From: Olivibacter jilunii
GTDB lineage: Bacteria; Bacteroidota; Bacteroidia; Sphingobacteriales; Sphingobacteriaceae
DNA: 64,000 bases
Assembly: GCF_900607235.1 (NCBI RefSeq)
Contig: NZ_LR027855.1
Coordinates: forward strand, 1 to 64,000
Direction: 5' to 3'
Made by a program: the position numbers and the translations under genes. The notes beneath the pieces are model-generated. The model saw only the letters and a list, made by a program, of their open reading frames with translations, was not told the origin of the DNA and did not search any database. Positions 25,071 to 32,883 of this stretch are shown one piece after another (within the stretch, counting starts at the first letter, position 1; every line of letters begins with the position of its first letter).

Positions 25071-27182
25071 TTATTTTTCAGTTACTTTTATATCCGTACC
25101 TAACCGTTGTAAGTAAGCTATTATGGCAATAATTTCTCGGTCATTTAGCACGTCTACCTCACTTTGTTTCAAATCGTCTACAATAGATTTCGCTTGCTGT
25201 AGCAGGTCTTTATTTGCGTAATTTTCATACTCCTTCGGGTAGGGAACGCCCAATTTACGCATGGCTGTAATTTTTGCAGCGGTACTCGCCGTATCTATTT
25301 TTTGATTGATCAACCAGGGATAAGGAGGCATAATACTCCCTGGTGAGGTGAGGGTAGGATCTAGCAAATGGTCATAGTGCCATTTATTTGGGTATTTTTT
25401 ACCAACACGATGCAAATCGGGCCCTGTGCGTTTTGATCCCCAAAGAAAGGGGTGGTCATAGACAAATTCGCCCGCCTTACTGTACTCTCCGTATCGAACG
25501 GTTTCTGAGCGAAAGGGACGAACGGTCTGTGAGTGACAATTAACACAACCTTCTCGGATATAAATATCCCGACCTTGCAGTTCTAAAGGCGTGTAGGGCT
25601 TCACGCTACTGATGGTAGGAACATTCGATGAAATCATGAAAGTTGGCATCATTTCAACCATACCACCGATCAGTATAACAATAAGGGCAATGACCATAAA
25701 AAGTGCCGGTTTACGTTCCAGTCTTCTATGAATTGATTTCTCATTCGTATGGACGGGAGGAAGCGCCATCGCTTCTGCCGGTTCATTGGCAATTAATTTC
25801 CCCTTCTGCATGGTACGAATAAGGTTATAGGTCATTAGTAAAGCACCGCTAAGGTATAAAGCACCACCTATTGCCCGCAACATATGCATAGGAAGGATCT
25901 GTAGAGTCGTCGACAGAAAAGTGGGATATTTCAACACACCCTCTGGCGTAAATTCCTTCCACATAAGCCCTTGAACGACCGCGGCCCAGTACATTGGTAT
26001 GGCATAAAAGAGAATACCGAGGGTACCAACCCAAAAATGCACACTAGCCATTTTTTTAGAGTGTAAAGTCGTGCCATATATCTTCGGAATAGCCCAATAT
26101 AAAATGGCAAAGGTCATGAAACCATTCCAACCCAATGCACCTACGTGCACATGTGCTACAATCCAATCGGTAAAGTGCGCAATTGCATTTACCTGTTTTA
26201 AAGAGAGCATCGGTCCTTCAAAAGTTGCCATGCCATAAGCAGTTAGCGCAACCACCATAAATTTTAGAGTAGGTTCCGTACGTACCTTATCCCAAGCACC
26301 TCTCAAGGTCAATAAACCATTAATCATACCGCCCCAGCTTGGAGCGATCAGCATGATTGAAAACACAACACCTAACGATTGGGCCCAACTTGGCAAAGAG
26401 GTATACAGCAAATGGTGTGGCCCGGCCCATATATAGATAAATATGAGCGACCAAAAGTGGAGTATGCTTAGTTTATACGAGTAAACCGGTCTGTTCGCCA
26501 TTTTTGGAAGAAAATAGTACATCATACCTAAATAGGGTGTTGTCAGAAAAAAAGCCACGGCGTTATGGCCATACCACCATTGTACCAGTGCATCTTGTAC
26601 TCCTGCATATAAATAATAACTTTTCCAAGCAGCAATCGGTAATTCAACGGAGTTTACGATATGAAGCACTGCAATCGTTACGAAGGTTGCTATATAAAAC
26701 CAGATGGCAACATACATATGACGCTCGCGTCTTTTGATAATCGTTCCGAACATATTGATGCCAAATACGACCCAGATAAGCGTTATCGCAATGTCAATTG
26801 GCCATTCAAGCTCAGCATATTCGTGTGAAGTGGTGAAACCGAGCGGTAAAGTGATCGCGGCTGCGAGAATAATCAATTGCCAGCCCCAAAAGTGAATACG
26901 GCTCAATAAATCGCTATACATACGGGCCTTGAGAAGGCGCTGTAGGGAGTAGTAGACGCCCATGAAAATTCCGTTACCGACAAAGGCGAAAATAACGGCA
27001 TTGGTATGTAGAGGTCGTATTCTTCCGAAGGTTGTAAAGGGTGTATTAAAATTCATGAAAGGCCAGACTAATTGTACTGCTACGAGAAGTCCGACAGACA
27101 TGCCTACAATTCCCCAGAAAATAGTGGCTATACCAAAATTTCTTACAATTTTGTTATCGTAATTGAATGTTTCAAGCTGCAT
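25071..27182 (-). CDS. ccoNO: Fused cbb3 cytochrome oxidase subunits I and II (CcoN-CcoO)
   Basis: A 703-residue fusion. The N-terminal 470 residues are CcoN, with about twelve membrane helices and the haem b/CuB histidines (including WYGHNAVAF and the HH of GPHHLLY). They are joined to CcoO, which has a membrane anchor (about 495-515) and one haem c motif, CVNCHSQ, near 545. It is the catalytic core of a high-affinity O2-reducing, proton-pumping oxidase. Fusion of N and O is common in Bacteroidota. The upstream gap holds tandem FNR-like dyads. Confidence 0.95.
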   Translation of the reverse strand: MQLETFNYDNKIVRNFGIATIFWGIVGMSVGLLVAVQLVWPFMNFNTPFTTFGRIRPLHTNAVIFAFVGNGIFMGVYYSLQRLLKARMYSDLLSRIHFWGWQLIILAAAITLPLGFTTSHEYAELEWPIDIAITLIWVVFGINMFGTIIKRRERHMYVAIWFYIATFVTIAVLHIVNSVELPIAAWKSYYLYAGVQDALVQWWYGHNAVAFFLTTPYLGMMYYFLPKMANRPVYSYKLSILHFWSLIFIYIWAGPHHLLYTSLPSWAQSLGVVFSIMLIAPSWGGMINGLLTLRGAWDKVRTEPTLKFMVVALTAYGMATFEGPMLSLKQVNAIAHFTDWIVAHVHVGALGWNGFMTFAILYWAIPKIYGTTLHSKKMASVHFWVGTLGILFYAIPMYWAAVVQGLMWKEFTPEGVLKYPTFLSTTLQILPMHMLRAIGGALYLSGALLMTYNLIRTMQKGKLIANEPAEAMALPPVHTNEKSIHRRLERKPALFMVIALIVILIGGMVEMMPTFMISSNVPTISSVKPYTPLELQGRDIYIREGCVNCHSQTVRPFRSETVRYGEYSKAGEFVYDHPFLWGSKRTGPDLHRVGKKYPNKWHYDHLLDPTLTSPGSIMPPYPWLINQKIDTASTAAKITAMRKLGVPYPKEYENYANKDLLQQAKSIVDDLKQSEVDVLNDREIIAIIAYLQRLGTDIKVTEK

Positions 27183-27203
27183 AGTTTAGTATTTTTACGG
27201 AGG

Positions 27204-27211
27204 TAAAAGTA
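27204..27211 (-). promoter_or_regulatory. Putative -7 box of the ccoNOQPGH operon
   Basis: On the minus strand TACTTTTA matches TAnnTTTG at seven of eight positions and is 21 bp upstream of the ccoNO ATG. With the start about four bases downstream (near 27200), the two dyads upstream would be centred near -40 and -62. Confidence 0.45.
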
Positions 27212-27233
27212 CGATGGTCCAAATAGCCGACGA

Positions 27234-27247
27234 GTGATATTGATCGG
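27234..27247. promoter_or_regulatory. FNR/Crp-like dyad, proximal
   Basis: GTGAT-ATTG-ATCGG keeps one intact GTGAT half-site and a degenerate second half with the N4 spacer of FNR-type operators. The centre is 22 bp, two helical turns, from the distal dyad. Confidence 0.45.
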
Positions 27248-27255
27248 ACTAAAAG

Positions 27256-27269
27256 GTGATTGTTATCAC
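27256..27269. promoter_or_regulatory. FNR/Crp-like dyad, distal, perfect palindrome
   Basis: GTGAT-TGTT-ATCAC is a perfect dyad with the TGAT-N4-ATCA core of FNR/FixK operators; the outer base is G/C instead of T/A. It overlaps the ccoS stop codon, directly upstream of ccoNO. The receiver-Crp/Fnr protein encoded at 31792-32835 is the obvious candidate binder. Confidence 0.6.
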
Positions 27270-27463
27270 TTATTTAATTCGCTCTCATCTACCCCTTTTT
27301 CGTTTTCTTGCCCATCGAAAATAACATCATCTTCGAAAAGAATACGTATGGCCGGGGTGTAGGTATCATCGTGTTGTCCATTCTTATTCGCCCAAAAAAA
27401 AGCGCCTAAAAAGAATAACGCGATGAACACACTACAAGCTATCAAAAAGAATATTGCGCTCAT
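27266..27463 (-). CDS. ccoS: cbb3 oxidase maturation protein CcoS
   Basis: A 65-residue protein with one N-terminal membrane helix (about 2-24) ending FWANKNGQHDD, the usual CcoS/FixS pattern, and an acidic tail longer than typical. CcoS is needed for cofactor insertion into cbb3 oxidase. Its start codon overlaps the end of the CcoI gene, so translation is probably coupled. The distal FNR-like dyad overlaps its stop codon. Confidence 0.9.
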   Translation of the reverse strand: MSAIFFLIACSVFIALFFLGAFFWANKNGQHDDTYTPAIRILFEDDVIFDGQENEKGVDESELNK

Positions 27464-29859
27464 TACAAAGTATATTTACGAGCATAAAGCCTGGTTGTCA
27501 AACTGGTGAAACTAATAATGGTGATGGTGCTTAAAGGCATTAAAATCGCAGCTAACAAGGGCGATAGATTGCCTTGTGTCGCGAAATACATACCCACTAT
27601 ATTGTATAGAAGGGAAATAGCAAAACTACAGTAAATAATATGCATTGCTTTTTTTGAAAATCCGAGAAACCGACAGAACTTACTAAAAGATGTTCCGCTC
27701 ATAATGGCATCACAAGCCGGTGAAAAATTATTAACATCATCACTCACCGCTAGTCCTAAATCAGCACACTTGAGGGCTCCTGCATCATTTAAACCATCAC
27801 CGATCATCGCAACTTTTTTTCCATTTTGCTGTAAGCCGCTTATGTAATGCAACTTGTCGGCCGGTAGCTGATTAAAATTCAAATAATCTCGCTGAGGAAA
27901 AATAGACGATAAGGCGCTTGAATCTCGATCAACATCCCCTGATAACAAATGTAGTTCGTACGAACTGCTGAGTGCTTTGATAAGCGATTCCAGTCCATCT
28001 CGCCATTTTTGCTCCATGGAGAAAACACCTCTTACATGTCCACCAATTCGTACATAGGTGCCAGGCCCTTTATAGAACTGCTCATCGGTACCAACAACAA
28101 AAGAATAACTTCCGATTAAAACTTCCTTATTTTTTATGATCGCCCGTATTCCCTTTCCCGGTATTTCAGCATAAGAGCTTATCGGCAACATTTCGCAAGT
28201 ACCCTGTAATGATTGAACTATTTTACGACTGAGTGGATGGTTGGAATTTCGACATACAGAAAACACCATGGATGCTTCCGTAGCTGGCAAGCTACCTTTG
28301 AATGGGAGTTCCTCCTGATGAAGCGTACTGATGGTCCCTGTTTTGTCAAACACCAGCGTGTCGATCCCCGCCATTTTTTCAATAGCCAAGGTATCCTTCA
28401 TAAATAGACCATTCCGATCAAAAACGCTAAGTACCGCTGATAGCGTAAACGGTGAGCTTAAAGCCAGTGCACAGGGACAACCGATAATGAGAACGGCCGT
28501 AAAGGCCGACCATGCTCGCCTGGGTTCGCCTATGTAAAACCAAAAAAATAAGCTTATAAAAGCAATCAATAAGAGAATGGGTGTAAAATAACGACTGATT
28601 TTATTGCTGAACGATTGAAAGGAAACTTGCCCTTTCTTATTTTTCTGATCATTCCAAAGGCTTGTTAAATAACTTTGTGACACGGGTTTCACCACCTCCA
28701 ATTCAATTGCTTGTTCGGTTTGTTTGCCACCTGCATAAATAATTTCGCCAAGTATTTTATCAACAGGGTTTGATTCACCAGTGACAAAACTGAAATCAAT
28801 ACAGGCAGCTCCTTTTAACAAAATCGCATCTGCCGGAATAATTTCATTGTTTCTGATCAAAATACGATCACCAACCTGTAACGCGGACAATGCCACTGTT
28901 TTTTCTTCGCCTGCATCAATTTTGGTAACCGCTACCGGAAAGTAAGATCGGTAGTCTCTTTCAAATGAAAGATGATGATACGTCTTTTGTTGTACCCATC
29001 GCCCAATCAGTAAAAAGAATAGTAAGCCACAAAGTGTATCGGAAAACCCAGCTCCCGAGCCAGTTAAAATCTCCCACACAGAGCGAAGAAAAAGAACGAT
29101 TATACCTAAAGTGAGCGGAATATCTAAGTTTAGACGCCCTTGCCGGATACTTTTAATACTAGAAACGAAATAATCTTGCCCGCTATAGAGCATAATGGGC
29201 AAGGTAAAAAGCAAATTGACAACACCAAATAGCTGGGCATAGTTTCTCTCAAAAGTCCCTAGTCCAAAATACTCCGGAAAACTGATCATCATTGAATTGC
29301 CAAAACAAAAACCCGCAACAGCTATTTTTCTCACCAGTCTATTGCTGTCTTTTTTCTTCCTTTTCGACGATGTGTCTTTCAGGGTAATGATCGGTGCATA
29401 ACCGATTTCTGTGAGTAGTTCAACTAGTTGCTTTAGTTTTATGATGTCGTGGCAAAATGTAATACGTACCTCTTTCCGTAGAAAATCGGCACGTGTGTTG
29501 GTTATACCTCGATGAAGCTTATGAAGTTTTTCCAATAACCATATGCAAGAACTACAATGTATAGTAGGGACATAAAAAGTAACGACGGCTATATGATCAT
29601 CTTTATAGTCCAACAAGCTATTTGCGATGCTTTCATCTGCCAAATAAAAGTACTGGCTCTTATCTTTACGGACGGAGATGCCTGGATGTGTATTGTACTT
29701 GTAATAATGCGTAAGTTTATGCTGGTTTAATACCTGATAAACGCTTTTGCAACCTAAGCAACAGAAATCATGGCCGTCAACCTCATAATTCGCTTTTACA
29801 ACTACGTCACCACAATGGAAACAATGCTGTTCCTTTTGTATGTCCTTAAGCGGGGTCAT
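27463..29859 (-). CDS. ccoI: Copper-transporting P1B-type ATPase CcoI/FixI
   Basis: A 798-residue membrane ATPase that delivers copper towards cbb3 oxidase assembly. The N-terminus has a Cys-rich metal-binding module (C13, C16, C33, C34, C37) and an HMA-like domain with CSSC (C102-C105). The P-type core shows the CPCALALS intramembrane metal site, phosphorylation site DKTGT and the GDGLNDAGAL hinge. The extra N-terminal zinc-ribbon-like module separates CcoI/FixI from CopA at 56807. It starts four bases from the hemN stop. Confidence 0.93.
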   Translation of the reverse strand: MTPLKDIQKEQHCFHCGDVVVKANYEVDGHDFCCLGCKSVYQVLNQHKLTHYYKYNTHPGISVRKDKSQYFYLADESIANSLLDYKDDHIAVVTFYVPTIHCSSCIWLLEKLHKLHRGITNTRADFLRKEVRITFCHDIIKLKQLVELLTEIGYAPIITLKDTSSKRKKKDSNRLVRKIAVAGFCFGNSMMISFPEYFGLGTFERNYAQLFGVVNLLFTLPIMLYSGQDYFVSSIKSIRQGRLNLDIPLTLGIIVLFLRSVWEILTGSGAGFSDTLCGLLFFLLIGRWVQQKTYHHLSFERDYRSYFPVAVTKIDAGEEKTVALSALQVGDRILIRNNEIIPADAILLKGAACIDFSFVTGESNPVDKILGEIIYAGGKQTEQAIELEVVKPVSQSYLTSLWNDQKNKKGQVSFQSFSNKISRYFTPILLLIAFISLFFWFYIGEPRRAWSAFTAVLIIGCPCALALSSPFTLSAVLSVFDRNGLFMKDTLAIEKMAGIDTLVFDKTGTISTLHQEELPFKGSLPATEASMVFSVCRNSNHPLSRKIVQSLQGTCEMLPISSYAEIPGKGIRAIIKNKEVLIGSYSFVVGTDEQFYKGPGTYVRIGGHVRGVFSMEQKWRDGLESLIKALSSSYELHLLSGDVDRDSSALSSIFPQRDYLNFNQLPADKLHYISGLQQNGKKVAMIGDGLNDAGALKCADLGLAVSDDVNNFSPACDAIMSGTSFSKFCRFLGFSKKAMHIIYCSFAISLLYNIVGMYFATQGNLSPLLAAILMPLSTITIISFTSLTTRLYARKYTL

Positions 29860-29862
29860 ATC

Positions 29863-31212
29863 TTATACAGCTTTACTAAATAATGGTTTATTTGCCGTTT
29901 CAGCATGATGATATTCGTCAAAAGCCATACAAATAACGCGTAGGAATGACTTACCAAGATCTGTTACAATCAGTTCTTTTGCTCCAAGTAAAACTAAACC
30001 ATCTGCAATAAGCGGTTTTAGCCTTTTTAGAACTCCCGGTGAACCTTGTACGTCAGACAAAGGAAGCCTACCTTCACACATTAGGCGAAGTATCTGTTTT
30101 TTTACGGAAAGATCGTGCTCCGTTTGTAAATGGCCTTTTTGAAGCGGAAACTGTCCTTTTTCGACCATGCCTCGGTATTCTTCTACTGTTTTTACATTTT
30201 GGGCGTAGGCTGTTCCTACATCACTGATCGCCGAAACACCCAGTCCCAATAGGAGGGAAGGCCTGATATCGGTATACCCCATAAAGTTGCGATGAAGTTT
30301 ACCTACTCTAGCTGCAAGTGCTAAACTATCGGTCGGAAAAGCAAAGTGGTCCATGCCAATATCTATGTAGCCCGCATTTACAATCATCTCCTTTCCAACA
30401 TAATAGAGTTCCAATTTTGCTTCATCCGATGGCAGATCATCTTCCGTATATAGGCGCTGCCCTGGTTTCATCCATGGAACATGCGCATAACTATAAAAAG
30501 CGATTCGATCCGGATGCATAGCGATAGTCATTTGAATGGTGTCTTTAATCCGCAACAAAGATTGCTTTGGTAAGCCATAAATAAGATCAAAATTGATCGA
30601 TGTATAACCGATTCGTCTTGCTTCTTGCGTAACACGAATAACGTCCGCAGGGCTTTGTTTTCTATTGATTATACGTTGCACTTCGGCGTCAAAATCCTGA
30701 ATTCCTAAACTTAAACGTCGAAACCCCAGCGCAAACAATGCATCCAGGTGTTCACGTGTTGTATTTGCAGGGTGGGCTTCAAAAGAAAAAGCTGCATGTT
30801 CATCAACATGCGCATACTGGATAATTTCTTTGATGAGATAGCTTAAGTTCTCCGGACTAAAAAAAGTTGGGGTTCCACCTCCTAAATGAAGATCTACAAT
30901 TTTTGGTTTTACGCTCATTTGTGCCAAATACAGTTGCCATTCTTGAAGTACCGAATCGATATAAGGTCTCTCAACGCTATGATTTTTTGTAATCCGTGTA
31001 TTACAACCACAATAGGTACATAATCGCTCACAGTAGGGTAGATGTATATACAAACTGATTTCACCGGCCACATTAGCGGCAACTCGCATAGCTGATACCC
31101 ACTGGTCAACTGTCCAATCAGTAGTTACCCAATATGGGACAGTCGGATAACTCGTATAACGCGGTGCAGCTATATTATATTTTTTCGCGCAGTTGATCAA
31201 TTGCTTTTCCAT
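29863..31212 (-). CDS. hemN: Oxygen-independent coproporphyrinogen III oxidase
   Basis: A 449-residue radical SAM enzyme that oxidatively decarboxylates coproporphyrinogen III without O2, supplying haem under low oxygen. The cluster cysteines are C61, C65 and C68, plus the family-typical C70 in CERLCTYCGC. HLGGGTPTF follows about 50 residues later, and a HemN C-terminal domain is present. True HemN is distinguished from HemW by the CxxxCxxCxC pattern and the long C-terminus. Its place between the regulators and ccoI fits the classic fix regulon. Confidence 0.94.
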   Translation of the reverse strand: MEKQLINCAKKYNIAAPRYTSYPTVPYWVTTDWTVDQWVSAMRVAANVAGEISLYIHLPYCERLCTYCGCNTRITKNHSVERPYIDSVLQEWQLYLAQMSVKPKIVDLHLGGGTPTFFSPENLSYLIKEIIQYAHVDEHAAFSFEAHPANTTREHLDALFALGFRRLSLGIQDFDAEVQRIINRKQSPADVIRVTQEARRIGYTSINFDLIYGLPKQSLLRIKDTIQMTIAMHPDRIAFYSYAHVPWMKPGQRLYTEDDLPSDEAKLELYYVGKEMIVNAGYIDIGMDHFAFPTDSLALAARVGKLHRNFMGYTDIRPSLLLGLGVSAISDVGTAYAQNVKTVEEYRGMVEKGQFPLQKGHLQTEHDLSVKKQILRLMCEGRLPLSDVQGSPGVLKRLKPLIADGLVLLGAKELIVTDLGKSFLRVICMAFDEYHHAETANKPLFSKAV

Positions 31213-31221
31213 ACTACTTTG

Positions 31222-31653
31222 CTAGATTTCTTCTGTATTATGTTTATTCGTACTAATGCAGTCATGACAGCAACAGGCACGGCCGACACAGCGGCCAGCC
31301 TCCCATAAATCTAAATTGTGAATGGTCTGTTTGGCTGTATTTTCAATCGACTGATCGTTGCTGGGATTATTGGCTACTTTAATACCTAGTTCCGCAGCAC
31401 TTGCTAAGTCGATATGGGCAGTTGATTTCGATCGGGTGATCACATTCTTTACGCCCATTTGTTTGAGAGAAATAAGTAAGGACTTGTCCAAAACATCTGT
31501 TCCGGAAATAATAATAACAGTCTTTCCTGCGCAATAAGGTAGAGTGGAAGCATTCAACGCATTCGAAATAAGCGTTAAATCATGCGTTTTGGCATTTGAT
31601 CGAACAAGGTGTTCTTTTTCATCGACATTTATACTGTAAGCGGTGGCTTTCAT
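31222..31653 (-). CDS. Small protein related to the N-terminus of D-2-hydroxyacid dehydrogenases, Cys-rich tail
   Basis: A 143-residue protein. Residues 1-100 resemble the first part of the catalytic domain of D-lactate dehydrogenase-type enzymes, ending in IDLASAAELGIKVANNP, but the NAD-binding domain and catalytic Arg/Glu/His are absent. Residues 120-132 hold five cysteines and a histidine (C122, C127, C128, C129, H130, C132), likely a metal or redox site. It is the first gene after the promoter at 31692-31699 and lies nine bases before hemN, so it belongs to the microaerobic operon. Function unknown. A perfect reading frame and good operon spacing argue against a decaying pseudogene. Confidence 0.7.
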   Translation of the reverse strand: MKATAYSINVDEKEHLVRSNAKTHDLTLISNALNASTLPYCAGKTVIIISGTDVLDKSLLISLKQMGVKNVITRSKSTAHIDLASAAELGIKVANNPSNDQSIENTAKQTIHNLDLWEAGRCVGRACCCHDCISTNKHNTEEI

Positions 31654-31669
31654 AGTGCTGATTCGTTAT

Positions 31670-31685
31670 CGCTATTTTTATAGCG
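31670..31685. promoter_or_regulatory. Hairpin at the 5' end of the hemN operon mRNA
   Basis: A perfect 6-bp stem CGCTAT/ATAGCG with a TTTT loop lies just where transcription from the 31692-31699 box would begin. It could stabilise the mRNA 5' end or be an operator. No further support. Confidence 0.35.
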
Positions 31686-31691
31686 CCTAAA

Positions 31692-31699
31692 CAAAGCTA
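31692..31699 (-). promoter_or_regulatory. -7 box of the hemN-ccoI-ccoS operon
   Basis: On the minus strand TAGCTTTG is a perfect TAnnTTTG match, about 38 bp upstream of the first gene. No convincing TTG -33 element or correctly spaced FNR-like dyad is visible nearby. Confidence 0.55.
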
Positions 31700-31725
31700 A
31701 ATTGAATCGAGCACGAACACGATGA

Positions 31726-31775
31726 ATCCTGTCATACAAAAAAGTAATATTCATTACTTTTTTGTATGACAGGAT
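31726..31775. terminator. Perfect 23-bp hairpin after the regulator genes
   Basis: Two perfect 23-nt arms (31726-31748 and 31753-31775) with a 4-nt loop. They include A6/T6 tracts that give a U-run near the stem top in either direction. It lies 17 bases beyond the stop of the receiver-Crp gene and before the hemN-operon promoter, so it most likely ends the sensor-regulator transcript. Confidence 0.7.
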
Positions 31776-31791
31776 AAACACACTTCAATAA

Positions 31792-32835
31792 TTATTGTTT
31801 AATGGTACTCAGCTTAGAAATGGAATGAATACGAATTGCATTCCCCTCTTTTGAAAGTAATTTTTCCTCTTTAAAATCCGCTAAGGTCCGGCTAATCGTT
31901 TCATTAGCTGTTCCCGCGAGGGCTGCCAGATCATCCCTGGAAATACGGATCACACATTCGTCGGCATTTTGGTCTCCTAAAAATTTTTTCGATACAACCA
32001 CCAAGGCATCGGCAACCCTTTTTCGTACGGTGTGATAGGCCAACCGTAATAATTGCTCCTCCTTTTCCCGTATGTTTTCAGAAAGTAAACCAATAAATTT
32101 CTGAGCAATGGCCGGATTTTGGTATAGCAGCTCAAAAAATACATCCTTATTAATCAAACATAGTTCCGTTTCCTCAATCGTTTGGGTATTATCAGAATAT
32201 TTTTCGTGTGCCAAAAGTGCCTCATAACCAAAGTAATCCCCCGTTGTAAAGATATTAGTAGATAATTCGCGTCCATCATGATAAAAGAGATAGCTCCTAA
32301 CTTTTCCGGATTTAACCTTGTAGATATAAAGTGGTTTATCCCCTTCCTCATAAATGCTCTGCTTTTTTTTATAATTTTTTGCCCTTCCTTTAAGATGCAA
32401 ATCGTTGAGGAGATGATTTTGATCTTCTTCACTTGCTATATGCAAGGGCTTCCTTTTATCAGTAATCTCCTTCTTTCTAAGTCTCGTTTCGATCGCATTA
32501 AGCAATTCTACATCATCAAAAGGTTTCGTCAGGTAATCATCGGCCCCCATTTCCATTGCTTTTCGCATATCGGCACGCTCTGCCTTTGCTGTAAGGAAAA
32601 TAAAGGGAATGCTTGCAGTTTCCTGATGCTTTCCTAACAGGAACAAAACACCGTAACCATCCAGGTTAGGCATCATAATATCGCAAAGTATAATATCAGG
32701 TTTATTTTTTAGCGCCAGTTCAACACCTGATCTGCCTTCTGTAGCACTAAACACCCGATACCCGGCCAGTTCCAAAATCTCCACTGTGCTTTCTCTAAAA
32801 TCATCGTTATCTTCAATGATCAATACGTTTTTCAT
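31792..32835 (-). CDS. Response regulator: receiver fused to Crp/Fnr cNMP-binding and HTH domains
   Basis: A 347-residue fusion. The receiver (about 1-120) has E8/D9/D11, phospho-acceptor D52 in CDIMMPN, and K104. A Crp/Fnr beta-roll (about 145-255) and dimerisation helix follow, then an HTH (about 295-345) with recognition helix NETISRTLADF. E312, S315 and R316 reproduce the E--SR pattern that lets FNR and FixK read TTGAT. The N-terminal cysteine cluster of FNR is missing (only C51, C226 and C294), so direct Fe-S O2 sensing is unlikely. I infer control by phosphorylation from the adjacent FixL-like kinase. It would regulate the neighbouring cco and hemN genes. Confidence 0.92.
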   Translation of the reverse strand: MKNVLIIEDNDDFRESTVEILELAGYRVFSATEGRSGVELALKNKPDIILCDIMMPNLDGYGVLFLLGKHQETASIPFIFLTAKAERADMRKAMEMGADDYLTKPFDDVELLNAIETRLRKKEITDKRKPLHIASEEDQNHLLNDLHLKGRAKNYKKKQSIYEEGDKPLYIYKVKSGKVRSYLFYHDGRELSTNIFTTGDYFGYEALLAHEKYSDNTQTIEETELCLINKDVFFELLYQNPAIAQKFIGLLSENIREKEEQLLRLAYHTVRKRVADALVVVSKKFLGDQNADECVIRISRDDLAALAGTANETISRTLADFKEEKLLSKEGNAIRIHSISKLSTIKQ

Positions 32836-32883
32836 GAAAACTATTTTTTATCTGCTTACCAAAGACATGAAACCATTAACTAA

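Noticed and set aside
31660-31675. CTGAT-TCGTT-ATCGC as an FNR-like operator before the hemN operon
   Set aside because: The spacer is five bases instead of four and only part of each half matches; I do not count it as a second regulon site.
31792-32835. Direct Fe-S oxygen sensing by the receiver-Crp/Fnr protein
   Set aside because: The FNR N-terminal cysteine cluster is absent; only three dispersed cysteines exist.
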